DNA of 64,000 bases, taken from assembly GCA_048268105.1 (NCBI GenBank), contig JBLWWH010000008.1:59700-123699 (forward strand), read 5' to 3'. Positions 7,929 through 17,617 of this stretch are shown here, piece by piece. The stretch's first letter is position 1. Each line of letters begins with the position of its first letter. The notes beneath the pieces were generated by a model, which was not told the DNA's origin, did no database searches, and saw nothing but the letters and a program-made list of their open reading frames with translations. The stretch is from Profundicola sp048268105 (lineage in GTDB: Bacteria; Bacteroidota; Bacteroidia; Flavobacteriales; Weeksellaceae). Made by a program: the position numbers and the translations under genes.

Positions 7929-10900
7929 TTAGCCTACCACGTTCACCGCGCTAAAACCACGTCCATTAGGCACAATCTGAATTTGCGTTGAAATTCTTTC
8001 TTTCAAAGTTGTTACATGACTAATGATGCCAATCATTTTAGATCCTTCTTCTTGCAATTGCTCTAAAGTGGTGAGTGTTTGGTCTAAGGTTTCAGGATCT
8101 AATGTTCCAAAACCTTCATCAATAAATAAACTCTTGATTTGAACATTGCTAGAAGCTAAATCCGATAAAGCCAAAGCCAAGGCCAGAGAAAGAACAAAGG
8201 TTTCGCCACCAGATAGTGTTTTTACCGACCGCCTTTGTCCACCCATATCCATGTCTATCACTACCAAACTATCATCCTCATCTTTAGTAGCGCTGTCCAT
8301 GATATAGCGTTTGCTCAACATTTTTAATCGCTGATTTGCCAGATGTAGGAGTTGCATTAAAGTTAGATCTTGAGCGAAATTATTGAAATTTTTACCGGTT
8401 GAATCACCAATTAACTCATTGAGTAAAATCCAATGGCGAGAGTTCTTATTTTCTTCTTTAATTTTCTCTTCAATCTCTTTAATTTTCTTCTCATAATCAG
8501 ATTGATTGTGAAGTTTTCTATTGATTTCTTCCAAATCTTTTTTCTTAGATACTTCATTTGATTGCAAACTGGAAAATTGTGTGTTTAAATTCTCTAAACT
8601 CAGTGGATTATCCTTAAGTTTTAACGCATTAAGGGATTCTAGAATACTATTTTTCTTAATGGAAATTTCTTGCTTATGCTCTTTTAGCTTAGTCTGTTTT
8701 GCCTCTAATTGGGTTAAATCTTCATAACTTAATAAAGCAACATAAGCTTCTGAAATGTCTTGTAAATCAGTTTCTTTGATTTTATTCTCAATCTTTGGAG
8801 TTAAGTCTTGTAAATCTTTTTGAAGCTCTTTCTCTATTTTGTTTAAAGACTCTTTTTTGCTTTCAAGCACCTTATTTTCAGAAGTAATTTGATTCCATTT
8901 CTTTTCTAAAGAACTAACTTTTTGCTCAATGGTAGTTTCTTCCGTGTACAACTCTTTTAATTGTTTCTGAGTTGATTTAGCTTTCTCCAAAATTGCCAAC
9001 ATTTTTCCCATTTTAGGAATCGAAATCGAGACAATTTCTAATCTATTTTTAAACTCAATCGCCTTCTTATGAAGCTGTGTCTTCTCTTTGAATTCTTTAA
9101 ATTTCTCATCCCAATCAGTGTCCAAAGCATAATTGTATTTTTCTTTGAACGCCTGATTCAACTTGGCCAAATTGCTTTCTAATTCTTTTATTTTGATCTT
9201 TAAAGTATGAAGAACTTCAGATTTTAATTTAAAAGTTGTTTTGTTAGAATTTAAATCGGTTTCTATCTTTTTAACCTTAGCTTTTTGTAACGCGATTTGC
9301 TTTTCCAACTCATCCGTAGTATCCTCTGGAATATCAGTTGCAAAGGGATGCTCCAACGAGCCACAAAGAGGACAGGGCTCACCGTTTTTTAAATGTTTTC
9401 TATGTTCATCTAATGAAGCTAATAGCTTTTGGTTTTCCGATTTTAAGCTAAGATTTTCTAAAAGTGTATTTTCTATTTTTAATTTCTCTTCCTCTTCAGA
9501 AATAGTCTTAGGCAAAGCTTTGATAATTTCTTCTATCTCATTGATATCCTTTAGGTTTAGCTTAATTTCTTTTTTTGTATTTTCAATATGAATAACATCA
9601 GCCTGAGCTTTCTGTAACTTTTCGGTTTGAGATTCAATCTCAGTTAGTTTTTTCTCTAGCTCAGCTGTAGATGCATCAGTGAAATTGTTTTCTAAAATAA
9701 AGCTTGAAGATATGTTTTGTATTTCCTTTAAATTCTCATCGACTTCATCATATTTATTTCTTTCGAAACTAAGATTCAGTGGGCGAATATCCGCAGAGAT
9801 TTCATTTTTTAAAGCCTTCCCTTCATCGATTTGTTTCTCATAAGTATGCTGAAGCTGGATTACCTCTTGCTCGAATTTAGATAGCTCACGTTCATAGTCA
9901 TCTTCTTTAATTTCTTTTTTTAAGAGATTTTTTAATTTAGACTTAAATTCAGCTTTAGCTATGTTGAGTTTTTCAAATTCTTTTGAATTTGCATCTAAAA
10001 GAGTTTTGTTTTCCTTAATTTCCTTCTGAATTCTATCCCAATTAATTAAATCTTGCTGAATAGGTTCTACCTGTTTGTGCTTTGAAAGAGCAACACCCTC
10101 ATTGTTTTTAAACTTTTCAAAAGACTCTTGATTAGCCTTTTCCTGATTTTGCCAATGAGTCAATTCTTTTTGTGTACTTAAGATGTTATTTTTTAAATCA
10201 ATAAAAGCTTTAAACTTAGTTTGCTCTTCTGATAGAGTTTTTAAGTCTTTTTCTAAATTTTCTTTATTCTTTTTTAATTCAGCAATAATCTCTTTTTCTA
10301 AGAGCTCAGCCTTCCAGTTTGCTTTATTTTTTTCTAAATCCTCTAATTGACCTTTGATATTTCTGTATTTATCAAAAGCTCTCATTCCCAATTTTCGATA
10401 AATATCTGTACCTGTTATTTTCTCTAAAAGCATGGTTCTTTCGGCTTTTTTTGAAACTAAAAATTCAGCAAATTCACCTTGAGCAAGCATCACGGATTTA
10501 ATAAATTGGTCATACTTAAGACCAATTAACTCTTCGTTTTTAGCTGGTACTTCCGATTTTTTATCTACCAAAGAAGTTTGGGTTAAAACATCCGAAACTT
10601 GCATTTCATAATCTCTTAAGTTACCAGTTCTTGCTGTAGAAATCGACCATTCAGAGACGTATTCACCTTTTGTACACTCATAAGTTACTCGCGCATATGC
10701 ATCTTTTTGTCCACGGGTAAGAATTGCTCCATTGTTCTCAATCTCACTTTTACTGATTTTAGCAAATCTAGGAGTTCGGTTAAATAAAGCCAACACAAGA
10801 ATATCCAACAAAGTAGATTTCCCACTTCCTGTAGCGCCCGTAATCGCGAATAATTTATCGCCATAAAAAGGCGCATCTCTAAAATCTATAGAATGCTCAC

Positions 10901-10946
10901 CTTGTAGAGAGTTGATGTTCTTAAATTCTAATTTTAAAATTTTCAT
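7929..10946 (-). CDS. sbcC: DNA repair exonuclease ATPase subunit SbcC (Rad50-like)
   Basis: ATPase and DNA tether of the SbcCD nuclease, which opens hairpins and resects ends. Domains in the 1005-residue chain: Walker A GATGSGKST at 37-45, a long coiled coil, the zinc hook CPLC at 525-528 almost exactly mid-chain, a returning coiled coil, the ABC signature LSGGE at 911-915 and Walker B LFIDEGFGTLD. The hook and both ATPase halves are intact. ATG at 10946 directly abuts the sbcD stop codon with no spacer, so SbcD and SbcC are cotranslated. Confidence 0.95.
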   Translation of the reverse strand: MKILKLEFKNINSLQGEHSIDFRDAPFYGDKLFAITGATGSGKSTLLDILVLALFNRTPRFAKISKSEIENNGAILTRGQKDAYARVTYECTKGEYVSEWSISTARTGNLRDYEMQVSDVLTQTSLVDKKSEVPAKNEELIGLKYDQFIKSVMLAQGEFAEFLVSKKAERTMLLEKITGTDIYRKLGMRAFDKYRNIKGQLEDLEKNKANWKAELLEKEIIAELKKNKENLEKDLKTLSEEQTKFKAFIDLKNNILSTQKELTHWQNQEKANQESFEKFKNNEGVALSKHKQVEPIQQDLINWDRIQKEIKENKTLLDANSKEFEKLNIAKAEFKSKLKNLLKKEIKEDDYERELSKFEQEVIQLQHTYEKQIDEGKALKNEISADIRPLNLSFERNKYDEVDENLKEIQNISSSFILENNFTDASTAELEKKLTEIESQTEKLQKAQADVIHIENTKKEIKLNLKDINEIEEIIKALPKTISEEEEKLKIENTLLENLSLKSENQKLLASLDEHRKHLKNGEPCPLCGSLEHPFATDIPEDTTDELEKQIALQKAKVKKIETDLNSNKTTFKLKSEVLHTLKIKIKELESNLAKLNQAFKEKYNYALDTDWDEKFKEFKEKTQLHKKAIEFKNRLEIVSISIPKMGKMLAILEKAKSTQKQLKELYTEETTIEQKVSSLEKKWNQITSENKVLESKKESLNKIEKELQKDLQDLTPKIENKIKETDLQDISEAYVALLSYEDLTQLEAKQTKLKEHKQEISIKKNSILESLNALKLKDNPLSLENLNTQFSSLQSNEVSKKKDLEEINRKLHNQSDYEKKIKEIEEKIKEENKNSRHWILLNELIGDSTGKNFNNFAQDLTLMQLLHLANQRLKMLSKRYIMDSATKDEDDSLVVIDMDMGGQRRSVKTLSGGETFVLSLALALALSDLASSNVQIKSLFIDEGFGTLDPETLDQTLTTLEQLQEEGSKMIGIISHVTTLKERISTQIQIVPNGRGFSAVNVVG

Positions 10947-12161
10947 TTAATCTTGTTGTTCTTGTTCCACTTCCTCTAAAATAATTTGAAATGCATTGGT
11001 TATTTCCTTTCGAGTCTCTTCTGTCATATCATGTTTTTCAATCATCTTATTGAAAACGTCTAGCGGCGATAATTCTGATAAGTTTTGACTCGCATCATAT
11101 AGCTCACTGGTTCCTACAATTTTATTCTGAAATGCAATGGTTCTATGGATGATCTCATAACCACTTTGATTAAATTCATTAATCAAATCCTCTAATGCTT
11201 GAACTTTCTCTGAACTATATTCTTTTTCAGTCATATGAATTTCAATCAAAGAAGTTAATTTATAAGGTGCTTCCAATGAATTTAATTTTAAACTTATGTC
11301 ATGTAAATCTCCTTGAATTCTAATCAATTTTCGATTCACGGGAACTGGAATAGAAGTAGGCTCAAAACCTTGTTCGGTATCAATCAATACAACTCTCTTT
11401 TCATCATTTCTTTCGCTGAAGGAAAGCGGATAAGGTGCGCCACTATAAAAAGTTGGCGTAGGGTTCGTAATTCTTTGAGGTTTGTGAATATGTCCTAAAG
11501 CTATATAATCATATTGATCACCAAAGCGAGTTGCATGAAACATAGCTTGATTCCCCATTTGAATATCTCTTTCACTTTCTGACGTGGTAGCACCCGCTGT
11601 ATATAAATGACCCATGGCTATAATCGGGATCTTAGGAAAATTTTGATGGCAATAGGACGCAGCTGAAAGATAGATGTTTTCAATGCCTTTTTGATATATT
11701 TTTATTCGGTCTTCGTAGGTTTCGCCTTCGTTGGCTTTGCGTAAATCCGCATCTCTCAAAAAAGGAATGGCAGCAACCATCAATTCTGGTTTACTGCTAT
11801 TGGGGAGTGCAATAATTTGTTCGTTTATGTTTTCTGGCATGCCTCCAATCACATGAATATTAAGTAATTGAAGTAGCTCTCTAGGGGCATTCAACATATT
11901 GGGCGAATCATGATTTCCACCTGTAATGATAATTTTACAATCAATTTGTTGAAATTTAATTAAGGATCTATAATATTGCGATCGAGCTTCTGAAGATGGA
12001 TTTGCCAAGTCAAAAACATCGCCTGAAATCAATAAAACATCAATCCCTTTTTCTTGAATTAACTCAACCAACCAATCTACAAAAAGATCTACATCTTCTT
12101 TCAGGTCAAATTGATGCAATTTTTTGCCAATGTGCCAGTCTGCCGTGTGCAATATTTTCAT
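10947..12161 (-). CDS. sbcD: DNA repair exonuclease subunit SbcD (Mre11-like)
   Basis: Manganese-dependent calcineurin-fold nuclease partner of SbcC. Phosphodiesterase motifs appear in order: DWH at 8-10, SGDVFD, GNHDS, a GHLYTAG segment and GHIHKPQ, all metal ligands being present. The C-terminal ~120 residues form the capping/dimerisation region that contacts SbcC. At 404 residues it is of normal family length. It is the first gene of the sbcDC operon and is divergent from the glutamine amidotransferase gene. Confidence 0.94.
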   Translation of the reverse strand: MKILHTADWHIGKKLHQFDLKEDVDLFVDWLVELIQEKGIDVLLISGDVFDLANPSSEARSQYYRSLIKFQQIDCKIIITGGNHDSPNMLNAPRELLQLLNIHVIGGMPENINEQIIALPNSSKPELMVAAIPFLRDADLRKANEGETYEDRIKIYQKGIENIYLSAASYCHQNFPKIPIIAMGHLYTAGATTSESERDIQMGNQAMFHATRFGDQYDYIALGHIHKPQRITNPTPTFYSGAPYPLSFSERNDEKRVVLIDTEQGFEPTSIPVPVNRKLIRIQGDLHDISLKLNSLEAPYKLTSLIEIHMTEKEYSSEKVQALEDLINEFNQSGYEIIHRTIAFQNKIVGTSELYDASQNLSELSPLDVFNKMIEKHDMTEETRKEITNAFQIILEEVEQEQQD

Positions 12162-12205
12162 TCTCCTAAAATAACAATCATTCGGTTCATTCTCAAAATT
12201 TCTAT

Positions 12206-12213
12206 TACTTTTG
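12206..12213 (+). promoter_or_regulatory. Bacteroidete-type -7 promoter element for pabA/trpG
   Basis: TACTTTTG matches the TAnnTTTG consensus and sits 21 bp before the ATG at 12234. I see no clean TTTG at the expected -33 position. Confidence 0.5.
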
Positions 12214-12233
12214 GTTAACTTTTTTATTAATAA

Positions 12234-12800
12234 ATGAACTTACTCATTCTAGACAATTATGACTCTTTTACTTATAATCTCGTGCAGATGGTAGAGGATA
12301 TTCTGGATAAGGAAGTGAGCGTAATTAAAAATGATAAAATTGAATTAGAAAATTTAAATCAATTTGATAAAATAATTTTATCTCCGGGACCAGGTATACC
12401 TCGAGAAGCCGGTAAATTATTAGAAGTTATTAAATCTTGTAAAGAAGGTATTCCCATTTTAGGTGTTTGTTTAGGACATCAAGCCATAGCCGAAGTGTTC
12501 GGTGCAAAGCTCTTGCAATTAGATTTCGTGAAACATGGAGTTTCAAGTCAAGTTTTTGATACCGCTGACGAAGATTTATTTAGAAATTTGGAATTTCCCT
12601 TACAGGTAGGAAGGTATCATAGTTGGGTAGTGGACGAAAATAACTTTCCAGCAGATTTAGAAATTACTTCTAAAGATCAGTTTGGAAACATAATGTCTTT
12701 AAAACATAAATATTACCCAATTTCAGGAGTTCAATTCCACCCAGAAAGCATCTTAACTCCACAGGGTAAAACAATTCTGAAGAATTGGTTGAACCTTTAA
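12234..12800 (+). CDS. Glutamine amidotransferase, aminodeoxychorismate/anthranilate synthase component II
   Basis: Class I glutaminase that feeds ammonia to a PabB- or TrpE-type partner. The 188 residues contain the family hallmarks: NYDSFTYNL at the N-terminus, the oxyanion strand SPGPG at 50-54, the nucleophile Cys79 in GVCLGHQAI, and the HPES His/Glu at the C-terminus. Nothing trp- or fol-related is adjacent, so PabA (folate) and TrpG (tryptophan) cannot be told apart; an orphan location slightly favours PabA or dual use. Monocistronic. Confidence 0.9.
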   Translation: MNLLILDNYDSFTYNLVQMVEDILDKEVSVIKNDKIELENLNQFDKIILSPGPGIPREAGKLLEVIKSCKEGIPILGVCLGHQAIAEVFGAKLLQLDFVKHGVSSQVFDTADEDLFRNLEFPLQVGRYHSWVVDENNFPADLEITSKDQFGNIMSLKHKYYPISGVQFHPESILTPQGKTILKNWLNL

Positions 12801-12844
12801 TCATGTGGAACAGAGTTTGAGAAAAGATTAAACAAAAATAAGGC

Positions 12845-13816
12845 ATGTCTGATCAAATATATGATGTATTAATTGTGGGTGCAGGTCCTATGGGTATAAC
12901 TGTAGCTATTGAAGCTAAAAAAGCTGGTTTAAGGCATAAAATTATCGAAAAAGGTGCATTGGTGAATTCAATTTATCACTTTCCAAAAAACATGACTTTT
13001 TTCTCAACTTCTCAAAAACTTGAAATTGGAGATGTTCCTTTTATGTCTAATTACGATAAACCCAAAAGAGATGAAGCACTAGAGTATTATCGTCGTGTGG
13101 TAGAAAAATGGGATTTAAATATCACTTATTATGAGGAGGTTAAGAATGTAACCAAACCCGATGATGATGTTTTTGCAATTCAGACAAAAAGAAACTTATA
13201 CGCAGCAGAAAATGTGGTGATTGCTACAGGGTTTTATGGACAACCCAATAAACTCAATGTTCCTGGTGAAGAGTTAAAAAAGGTTAGACATTATTTTGAC
13301 GAACCACATCCTTATATCGGACAAAAAGTTGGCGTAGTGGGGGCCGCCAACTCAGCAACACAAATTGCCTTAGAACTTTATTATAAAGGTGCTGATGTGA
13401 GTATGATCATCCGTGATGATAAAATTAAGGATAGCGTAAAGTATTGGATAAAACCTAATATTGAGAACAGAATCGAAGAAGGTTCCATTAAAGCTTATTT
13501 TAACTCAACGGTGGTGGAAATTAAGCGAAATACCCTTATTATTGAGCAAAATGGTAGAGAAAAACAATTAGATAATGATTTTGTTTTTGCGATGATAGGA
13601 TATCATCCCGATTATGATTTTTTAAATAAAATCGGAGTGAATTGTGAAACCGATGAGAATAATACACCCTTATATAACCCAGAAACCCACGAAACGAGTA
13701 TCGAAGGATTGTATGTAGCAGGAGTGGTTTGCGGAGGAAGTCACACAAGTAAATTCTTTATCGAAAACTCTATGGAGCATGCTGAGAGAATTATGTCAGG
13801 CATCACCAAGAATTAA
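12845..13816 (+). CDS. ypdA: YpdA family bacillithiol-disulfide reductase
   Basis: NAD(P)H- and FAD-dependent oxidoreductase of the YpdA (Bdr) family, which reduces bacillithiol disulfide in Firmicutes; many Bacteroidetes also make bacillithiol. The 323-residue chain has the FAD Rossmann motif GAGPMG at residues 11-16, the family-specific HFPKNMTFFSTS stretch, a second Rossmann motif GVVGAANSA for NAD(P)H, and a C-terminal YVAGVVCGG FAD motif. It lacks the CxxC of thioredoxin reductases, as expected for YpdA. No bsh genes are in the window. Probably monocistronic, 44 bp after the amidotransferase. Confidence 0.86.
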   Translation: MSDQIYDVLIVGAGPMGITVAIEAKKAGLRHKIIEKGALVNSIYHFPKNMTFFSTSQKLEIGDVPFMSNYDKPKRDEALEYYRRVVEKWDLNITYYEEVKNVTKPDDDVFAIQTKRNLYAAENVVIATGFYGQPNKLNVPGEELKKVRHYFDEPHPYIGQKVGVVGAANSATQIALELYYKGADVSMIIRDDKIKDSVKYWIKPNIENRIEEGSIKAYFNSTVVEIKRNTLIIEQNGREKQLDNDFVFAMIGYHPDYDFLNKIGVNCETDENNTPLYNPETHETSIEGLYVAGVVCGGSHTSKFFIENSMEHAERIMSGITKN

Positions 13817-13851
13817 GAAAATTAAATAAATTTTTATTTTAAATCATTTCG

Positions 13852-13859
13852 TAAATTTG
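13852..13859 (+). promoter_or_regulatory. -7 promoter element of the tRNA-Arg gene
   Basis: TAAATTTG fits TAnnTTTG, with its G 14 bp before the first base of the tRNA, giving a short 5' leader. Confidence 0.55.
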
Positions 13860-13872
13860 CCAACGCATCAGA

Positions 13873-13946
13873 GGCCCCGTAGTTCAATTGGATAGAATAT
13901 CAGATTTCGGCTCTGAGGGTTAGGGGTTCGAATCCTCTCGGGGTCA
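13873..13946 (+). tRNA. tRNA-Arg, anticodon UCG
   Basis: A 74-nt cloverleaf. Acceptor GGCCCCG pairs with CGGGGTC (one G-T pair at position 2), the anticodon stem TCAGA/TCTGA is perfect with loop TTTCGGC, giving anticodon TCG for CGN arginine codons, and the T arm is AGGGG-TTCGAAT-CCTCT. The discriminator is A and the 3' CCA is not encoded. Confidence 0.96.
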
Positions 13947-14032
13947 CATCGTTTTATTTTTAAATTGAACAGCATCAGTTTTAAGGTTGCATGCAAGCTA
14001 CCACTGAAATCTTTGTTTAATATTTATCTAAC

Positions 14033-14065
14033 AAAAAAAATCCTTTGAATTGAATCAAAGGATTT
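14033..14065 (-). terminator. Intrinsic terminator after the DUF2147 gene
   Basis: Perfect 11-bp stem (AAATCCTTTGA/TCAAAGGATTT, loop ATTGAA), followed on the minus strand by T8. It lies just downstream of the minus-strand gene ending at 14089. Confidence 0.88.
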
Positions 14066-14088
14066 ATGTAATTTTCAAAGACTTAATT

Positions 14089-14517
14089 TTACTTAACTCT
14101 TTCCCAGTATTGTGTTCTTCCCAATAGCGAGAATCCCATATAACCTCTTAGTTTTAACTTGTTGGCATCTTCTAACTCAATAGAAACGGAATAGGTTTTA
14201 CCTTTATTCGGGTCTAAAATAGTCCCATTATCCCACTTGTTTTTACCAACTTTTTTAACTTTCTCTAAAATAACTAAGCCATTAATTGGCTTGTTTTTAT
14301 TAGCTCCCGAACATCCAGTACAAACCGCATTTTCTTTTCCTGGAGTTAAAATCTTAATAACCTTTCCATATAAATCACCATTTTGCTCATAAATCTGTAC
14401 ATGCGATTTTGCTTTTCCAGTTTCATCATCTATGGTTTTCCAAACACCAACAGGTGATTGTGCTAACATGAACGAGCCTAAACTTAGGAACAAGAAGGCT
14501 AATACGTAATTTTTCAT
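14089..14517 (-). CDS. DUF2147 family secreted protein
   Basis: A 142-residue exported protein: signal peptide ending LAQ, then the DUF2147 pattern GVWKTIDDETGKAKSHVQIYEQNGDLYGKV, a central CTGC pair in an Asn/Lys-rich loop, NGTILDPNKGKTYS and the terminal RGYMGFSLLGRTQYWERV. The fold is probably a small beta barrel with lipocalin-like character (family knowledge); no biochemical role is established. The CxxC could bind a metal or form a disulfide. Monocistronic with its own terminator. Confidence 0.85.
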   Translation of the reverse strand: MKNYVLAFLFLSLGSFMLAQSPVGVWKTIDDETGKAKSHVQIYEQNGDLYGKVIKILTPGKENAVCTGCSGANKNKPINGLVILEKVKKVGKNKWDNGTILDPNKGKTYSVSIELEDANKLKLRGYMGFSLLGRTQYWERVK

Positions 14518-14792
14518 AATTTAATTTTTAATTTCTTTATTGTAAATATAATAAAATATTATTCACGACTAATGAATTTCTAATATCTAATTCATAAATA
14601 ATGCCAATTTTTCAGATAATGTTGGTTATGAGTGAAATATCGTCAGTTTACGAAGCCTAATCTTTAGGTTTTTCAGAAGATTTGTCAGTTTCAGGAAAAG
14701 GAATTGATTTTGATTATTACTGAGTGAAAATAAAAATTAAAAATTATTTTCAGCTAGTATTTTGAAATTAAACTAACTTAAAATAAAACCTA

Positions 14793-17384
14793 ATGGACTT
14801 AAATAAATTTACAATAAAAGCACAAGAAACGGTGCAAAAAGCGCAGCAACTCGCGCAAGCCTCTGGACAACAGGCGATAGAAGTTGGGCATCTTATTAAA
14901 GGGATGTTGCAAGAGGATAATCAAGTGGTAGAATATCTTCTTAATAAGCAAGGTGTCAATATAGACTACCTTAAAAAAGAAATAGATGAGTTAATTCAAA
15001 GCTATTCCAAGGTTTCTGGCGGAAATATGCACGTGTCACAAAACTTATCTCGTGTTCTGAATGATGCAATGAATGAAGCTCAAAAAATGAAGGATGAGTA
15101 TGTAAGTGTTGAACATTTAGTTTTAGCCCTTTCAAACTCAAACGATAAAGCAGCTCAATTGTTAAAAGATCAAGGGGTTAATCACAAAAGTACCTTAGAA
15201 GTAACAAAGGAGTTGAGAAAAGGTGAACGAGTGACATCACAATCCCAAGAGGATACTTATAATGCTCTGAATAAATATGCCAAAAACTTAATTGATTTAG
15301 CAGCTGAAGGTAAACTGGATCCTGTTATTGGACGTGATGAAGAAATTAGAAGAGTTTTGCAGATTTTATCTCGTAGAACTAAGAATAACCCTATTCTAAT
15401 TGGTGAGCCAGGTGTGGGTAAAACAGCAATTGCTGAAGGTATAGCACATAGAATCATTGATGGTGACGTTCCAGAAAATCTTAAAAATAAGCAGTTGTTT
15501 TCCCTTGATATGGGAGCATTAATTGCTGGAGCTAAATATAAGGGTGAGTTCGAGGAGAGATTGAAATCAGTAGTGAAAGAAGTAACAGGCGCTGCTGGTC
15601 AAATTATCCTATTTATTGATGAGATTCATACCTTAGTTGGAGCTGGTGGTGGAGAAGGCGCCATGGATGCTGCTAATATCCTTAAGCCTGCTTTGGCCAG
15701 AGGGGAGCTGAGAGCAATTGGTGCTACAACTTTAAGCGAGTATCAAAAATACTTTGAGAAGGATAAAGCGCTCGAGCGTAGATTCCAAAAAGTGATGGTT
15801 GCTGAACCTAATGAGGAGGATGCTATTTCAATCTTAAGAGGTATTAAAGAAAAATATGAAGTACACCACCAAATTAGAATTAAAGATGAGGCCGTTATTG
15901 CAGCGGTAGAATTATCTGAAAGATATATTTCTGATAGATTTTTACCCGATAAGGCGATTGATTTAATAGATGAGGCTTCTTCAAAGTTAAGAATGGAGAT
16001 GAACTCTAAACCGGAAGAACTGGATGTGATTGACCGCAAAATAACTCAAGTGGAGATTGAGGTAGAGGCCATCAAGCGCGAAGGTGATGAAAAGAAATTA
16101 GCTTTATTACGTCAGGAGTTATCAGAGTTAAATGAAACTAGAAATGAGTTGAATGCCATTTGGCAGTCCGAAAAAGGATTAGCGGAAAGTATTCAGAATT
16201 CTCGAAAGCTAATCGATGATTATAAAGTTGAATCAGAAAGAGCTGAGCGTGCGGGTGATTTTGCTAAAGTTGCTGAACTTCGCTATGGTAAGATTAAAGA
16301 AGAGGAAGCTAAATTAGAAGAACTTGAGTCTAAATTGGCCAATCAAGATTCTAAAATGATTAAAGAGGAGGTTGATCGAGAAGATATTGCGGAGGTGGTA
16401 GCACGATGGACTGGAATTCCGGTAACTAAAATGATGCAATCTGAACGTGAGAAATTACTTCACTTAGAGGATGAACTTCACAAAAGAGTCATTGGTCAAC
16501 AAGAAGCGATTCAAGCAGTATCGGATGCGATTCGTAGAAATAGAGCGGGATTGAGTGACGAGAAAAAGCCAATTGGATCTTTTCTATTCTTAGGTCCAAC
16601 CGGAGTTGGTAAAACGGAGCTGGCAAAAGCTTTAGCCGAGTATTTGTTCGACGATGAAAATTCAATGACACGTATTGATATGAGTGAATATCAGGAGCGT
16701 CATGCTGTGAGTAGATTGGTTGGAGCACCTCCTGGATACGTTGGCTACGACGAAGGTGGTCAGTTGACCGAGGCAGTTCGTAGAAGACCTTATTCGGTTA
16801 TTCTATTAGATGAGATGGAAAAAGCACACCCAGATGTTTTTAATATCTTGCTGCAAGTTTTAGATGATGGACGCCTGACAGATAATAAAGGTAGAACAGT
16901 TAACTTTAAGAATTCTATCATCATCATGACATCAAATATAGGTTCGCATATCATATTAGAGAACTTTGATGATTTAGAGAATAAAGATTACGATTCTACG
17001 CTAGAGGCAACAAGAAATGATGTTTTTGGCTTATTAAAACAGAGCTTTAGACCTGAATTCTTAAACAGAATTGATGAAACCATCTTGTTTACTCCATTGG
17101 ATAAAACACAAATTAGAGAAATTGTTGAATTACAATTAAAAGGATTATCAAGCATCTTGGCTAAAAAAGATATTGTATTAGATACAACCGATCAAGCCAT
17201 AGATTATCTAGCAAAAGTTGGATATGATCCTCAGTTTGGTGCAAGACCCATTAAGCGTGCTATTCAGCAGGAAGTTTTAAATAACTTATCCAAAGAGATT
17301 TTAGCAGGTAATGTAAAAGATAATTCTGTGGTACTCATAGATTATTTTGAAGATGGAGGATTGGTGTTTAGAACCCAAAAATAG
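14793..17384 (+). CDS. clpB: ATP-dependent disaggregase ClpB
   Basis: Hexameric Hsp100 that rescues aggregated proteins together with DnaK. The 863 residues show the full architecture: N-terminal Clp repeat domain (1-145), AAA-1 with Walker A GEPGVGKT at 204-211 and IDEIHTLVGAG, the M-domain coiled coil (about 400-530), AAA-2 with Walker A GPTGVGKT at 601-608 and LLDEMEKAHPDV, and the C-terminal small domain. There is no IGF/IGL loop for ClpP, which distinguishes ClpB from ClpA/ClpC. Monocistronic with a strong terminator; I found no clear heat-shock operator upstream. Confidence 0.96.
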   Translation: MDLNKFTIKAQETVQKAQQLAQASGQQAIEVGHLIKGMLQEDNQVVEYLLNKQGVNIDYLKKEIDELIQSYSKVSGGNMHVSQNLSRVLNDAMNEAQKMKDEYVSVEHLVLALSNSNDKAAQLLKDQGVNHKSTLEVTKELRKGERVTSQSQEDTYNALNKYAKNLIDLAAEGKLDPVIGRDEEIRRVLQILSRRTKNNPILIGEPGVGKTAIAEGIAHRIIDGDVPENLKNKQLFSLDMGALIAGAKYKGEFEERLKSVVKEVTGAAGQIILFIDEIHTLVGAGGGEGAMDAANILKPALARGELRAIGATTLSEYQKYFEKDKALERRFQKVMVAEPNEEDAISILRGIKEKYEVHHQIRIKDEAVIAAVELSERYISDRFLPDKAIDLIDEASSKLRMEMNSKPEELDVIDRKITQVEIEVEAIKREGDEKKLALLRQELSELNETRNELNAIWQSEKGLAESIQNSRKLIDDYKVESERAERAGDFAKVAELRYGKIKEEEAKLEELESKLANQDSKMIKEEVDREDIAEVVARWTGIPVTKMMQSEREKLLHLEDELHKRVIGQQEAIQAVSDAIRRNRAGLSDEKKPIGSFLFLGPTGVGKTELAKALAEYLFDDENSMTRIDMSEYQERHAVSRLVGAPPGYVGYDEGGQLTEAVRRRPYSVILLDEMEKAHPDVFNILLQVLDDGRLTDNKGRTVNFKNSIIIMTSNIGSHIILENFDDLENKDYDSTLEATRNDVFGLLKQSFRPEFLNRIDETILFTPLDKTQIREIVELQLKGLSSILAKKDIVLDTTDQAIDYLAKVGYDPQFGARPIKRAIQQEVLNNLSKEILAGNVKDNSVVLIDYFEDGGLVFRTQK

Positions 17385-17419
17385 TACTAATTTATTTTTT
17401 CATATTTAATTTTTATAAT

Positions 17420-17453
17420 AAATCCCGAGTAAAATGCTACTCGGGATTTTTCT
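17420..17453 (+). terminator. Intrinsic terminator after clpB
   Basis: A perfect 12-bp stem (AAATCCCGAGTA/TACTCGGGATTT) with a 6-nt loop is followed by a T-rich stretch 36 bp past the clpB stop codon. Confidence 0.93.
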
Positions 17454-17617
17454 TTTTCCGCAAACTTTTATTTAATTTAAAACCTTATGTATCTCATGTT
17501 ACACAAAGCTTTGCTGAGATTTCATAATGTATTGAGCTATGTCTTTAACACAGATTAACGTTTCTTTAAGCCCGCTTTGGTTTGATTATTTCTTTAGACT
17601 CCACAAATATTTAAATT

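Noticed and set aside
13986..13995. TTGCATGCAA palindrome after the tRNA gene
   Set aside because: Only 10 bp with no matching partner or promoter context; expected by chance in a window of this size.
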